From assembly GCA_030653335.1 (NCBI GenBank), contig JAURZP010000570.1, positions 1 through 6,930 on the forward strand: a DNA stretch of 6,930 nt, given 5' to 3'. The position numbers and the translations under genes are program-made. This DNA comes from Methanoregula sp. Lineage in GTDB: Archaea; Halobacteriota; Methanomicrobia; Methanomicrobiales; Methanospirillaceae. The notes below the pieces were generated by a model. It saw only the letters and a list, made by a program, of their open reading frames with translations, was not told the DNA's origin and made no database searches. Shown piece after piece: positions 6,163 through 6,930 of the stretch (positions are counted from its first letter, which is position 1; each line of letters starts with the position of its first letter).

Positions 6163-6250
6163 TGGCCCGGTCCTCTCTTTGATTGACGGACCCGGAACCG
6201 TATTGGTAACGGCCCCGTCTTAGCATCTCCGGAACCGGGGGCACTGAAAA
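6163..6250 (+). repeat. Structured dispersed repeat, copy B
   Basis: This copy starts TGGCCCGGTCCTCTCTTTG and continues ATTGACGGACCCGG (6182-6195), near-identical to copy A. Hairpin 1 has the same outer stem, GACGG 6185-6189 with CCGTC 6215-6219, but a different interior with its own stem CCGT 6198-6201 / ACGG 6209-6212. Hairpin 2 is CTCCG 6227-6231 with CGGGG 6236-6240 around GAAC. The 3' block CCGGAACCGGGGGCACTGAAAA matches copy A closely. It fills most of the 288-bp gap between the antitoxin and the reductase pseudogene; no gene is seen in that gap. Confidence 0.6.
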
Positions 6251-6345
6251 GTGATGGTATTGAACGGCAAAACAACACACGTTCATACCGGAAAAAATGT
6301 TGAACTCCGATCAGGTTTGCCAGATTATCTTTCAGGAATAGTGTA

Positions 6346-6822
6346 TCAGGTTTTCTTGACTGAATAACGGAGCCATAGAATACCCGCCCCCAGTACCTCA
6401 CTTTTAAGAAGTTGCAGGGAAACCTGAAGATCCATAAAACCGGTTTTATGGGGATCGAACATAGTTGGATCCGGTATACCACCTGCAAGGTAAGGATGGA
6501 TAAGGACACTCACTTCATCAACAACCCCTGCCTGCAGGAGCACACTGTTGAGGGTCCCCCCGCTGTCAACCCTGATAGTGTTAACCCCGTAATCCCGGTT
6601 CAGCATATTAAGGGCGGTACGCATATCGATATGGTCATCTCCTGCTACAACGGCACCGATTTTTCGATCCCGGAGAAAATCCAGATATTCCCGTGGGGTT
6701 GAGGATGAACACAGGGCTAAAACGTCCCGCATGTAGGGCCATTTCCGTATTGCATCCCAGCAACGCACCCTTCCCCGGCTGTCAGCGATGACCAGTAACG
6801 GGCGGGGATCAGGGCATATGCG
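6346..6822 (-). pseudogene. RibD/RIB7-type reductase, N-terminally truncated
   Basis: The open stretch encodes 158 residues before TGA 6348-6346. It resembles the C-terminal two thirds of the dihydrofolate-reductase-like RibD C-terminal fold, used in archaea for the NADPH reduction of the diaminopyrimidine in riboflavin and F420 precursor synthesis and in related reductases. Recognisable parts, numbered from GTG 6768, are VAGDDHID (41-48), TIRVDSGGTLNSVLLQAG (64-81), VDEVSVLIHP (83-92) and ILWLRYSV (130-137). Homology extends upstream of the GTG (RPLLVIADSRGRVRCW), so that GTG is not the real start. A TAG stands at 6825-6823, and the 70-80 residues with the first strand and nucleotide-binding segment are absent from all minus frames up to the window edge. 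No usable ribosome binding site is present. It is likely a dead remnant; the exact subfamily is uncertain. Confidence 0.8.
6432..6451. repeat. 20-bp perfect palindrome inside the reductase remnant
   Basis: The arm CCATAAAACC is followed immediately by its exact reverse complement. It encodes part of DPHKTGFMDL in the reductase remnant, so coding constraint plus chance may explain it. No promoter lies near it. Confidence 0.5.
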
Positions 6823-6862
6823 CTAACTTAACAGGCAAGTAACCCCTCGTATGGATATGAGT

Positions 6863-6909
6863 AGGCTCTGAACAATTGACGGGGCCGTTTTCGATTGCCC
6901 TCTGCAAGT
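6863..6909 (+). repeat. Structured dispersed repeat, copy C (shortened)
   Basis: AGGCTCTGAACAATTGACGG (6863-6882) aligns with the 5' block of copy A. Roughly 17-20 nt of the hairpin-1 interior are then absent, and GGGGCCGTTTTCGATTGCC (6881-6899) matches copy A GGGGCCGTCGTCAAGTGCC at 15 of 19 positions. At the position of hairpin 2 there is a different small hairpin, TTGC 6895-6898 with GCAA 6904-6907. The decamer TATGGATATG precedes copy C (6850-6859) and also copy B (6123-6132). Apart from this repeat, 6823-6930 shows no gene. Confidence 0.45.
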
Positions 6910-6930
6910 CCTTTTGCAATGATATTCCAG

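Noticed and set aside
5949..6509. Minus-strand open frame of 186 codons
   Set aside because: It runs out of frame through the antitoxin, repeat copy B and the end of the reductase remnant, with low-complexity basic sequence and no domain.
6823..6825. In-frame TAG before the reductase remnant read as pyrrolysine
   Set aside because: Sequence beyond the TAG does not resemble the missing N-terminal part of the reductase, so readthrough would not restore the protein.
5380..6909. CRISPR array
   Set aside because: The three repeat copies are about 700 bp apart, imperfect, and separated by genes rather than uniform spacers.

Overview
The window reads as chromosomal DNA of a methanogenic archaeon, most likely a member of the Methanomicrobiales such as a Methanoregula relative. 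This is inferred from protein style, from archaeal TATA boxes, and from ribosome binding sites of the AGGTGA / GGAGG type. No 16S or marker gene is present to confirm it.

Left part (1-2340, minus strand): an operon-like series reads leftward. It holds a small flavin-type split-barrel protein (pyridoxamine-phosphate-oxidase family, 2083-1685), a flavodoxin-ferredoxin fusion of the EFR1 type (1643-843), and, after a 267-bp stretch with only a doubtful small ORF, a TetR-family repressor (575 to beyond the left edge). A TATA box about 85 bp before the first gene overlaps a TetR-like operator (AACTA-N5-TAGTT). A second inverted repeat lies just before tetR. The simplest model is a redox or detoxification operon autoregulated by its own TetR protein.

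Middle (2341-5394, plus strand): a divergent TATA box and a leader of about 200 nt precede a 913-residue P-type cation ATPase. It has all the catalytic motifs of the P2 (Ca2+-ATPase-like) group. Its membrane ion site is unusual: PDALP replaces PEGLP in TM4, and TM5-TM6 carry no acidic residue. A T-run and a hairpin follow the stop codon.

Right part (5395-6930): this looks like a decaying accessory zone. On the minus strand lies a DUF2281-like antitoxin / MazF (PemK)-like toxin pair that is full length in frame. The toxin is interrupted by two in-frame TAA codons, and the antitoxin has GTC where its start codon should be. Next to it is the C-terminal two thirds of a RibD/RIB7-type reductase without its N-terminus. 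Three related copies of a GC-rich, hairpin-forming repeat (about 5455-5534, 6163-6250 and 6863-6909) lie between and beside these broken genes. They keep a shared 5' block and two hairpin positions while the loop sequences differ. The repeat family and the inactivated toxin-antitoxin locus are the least expected things in the window.
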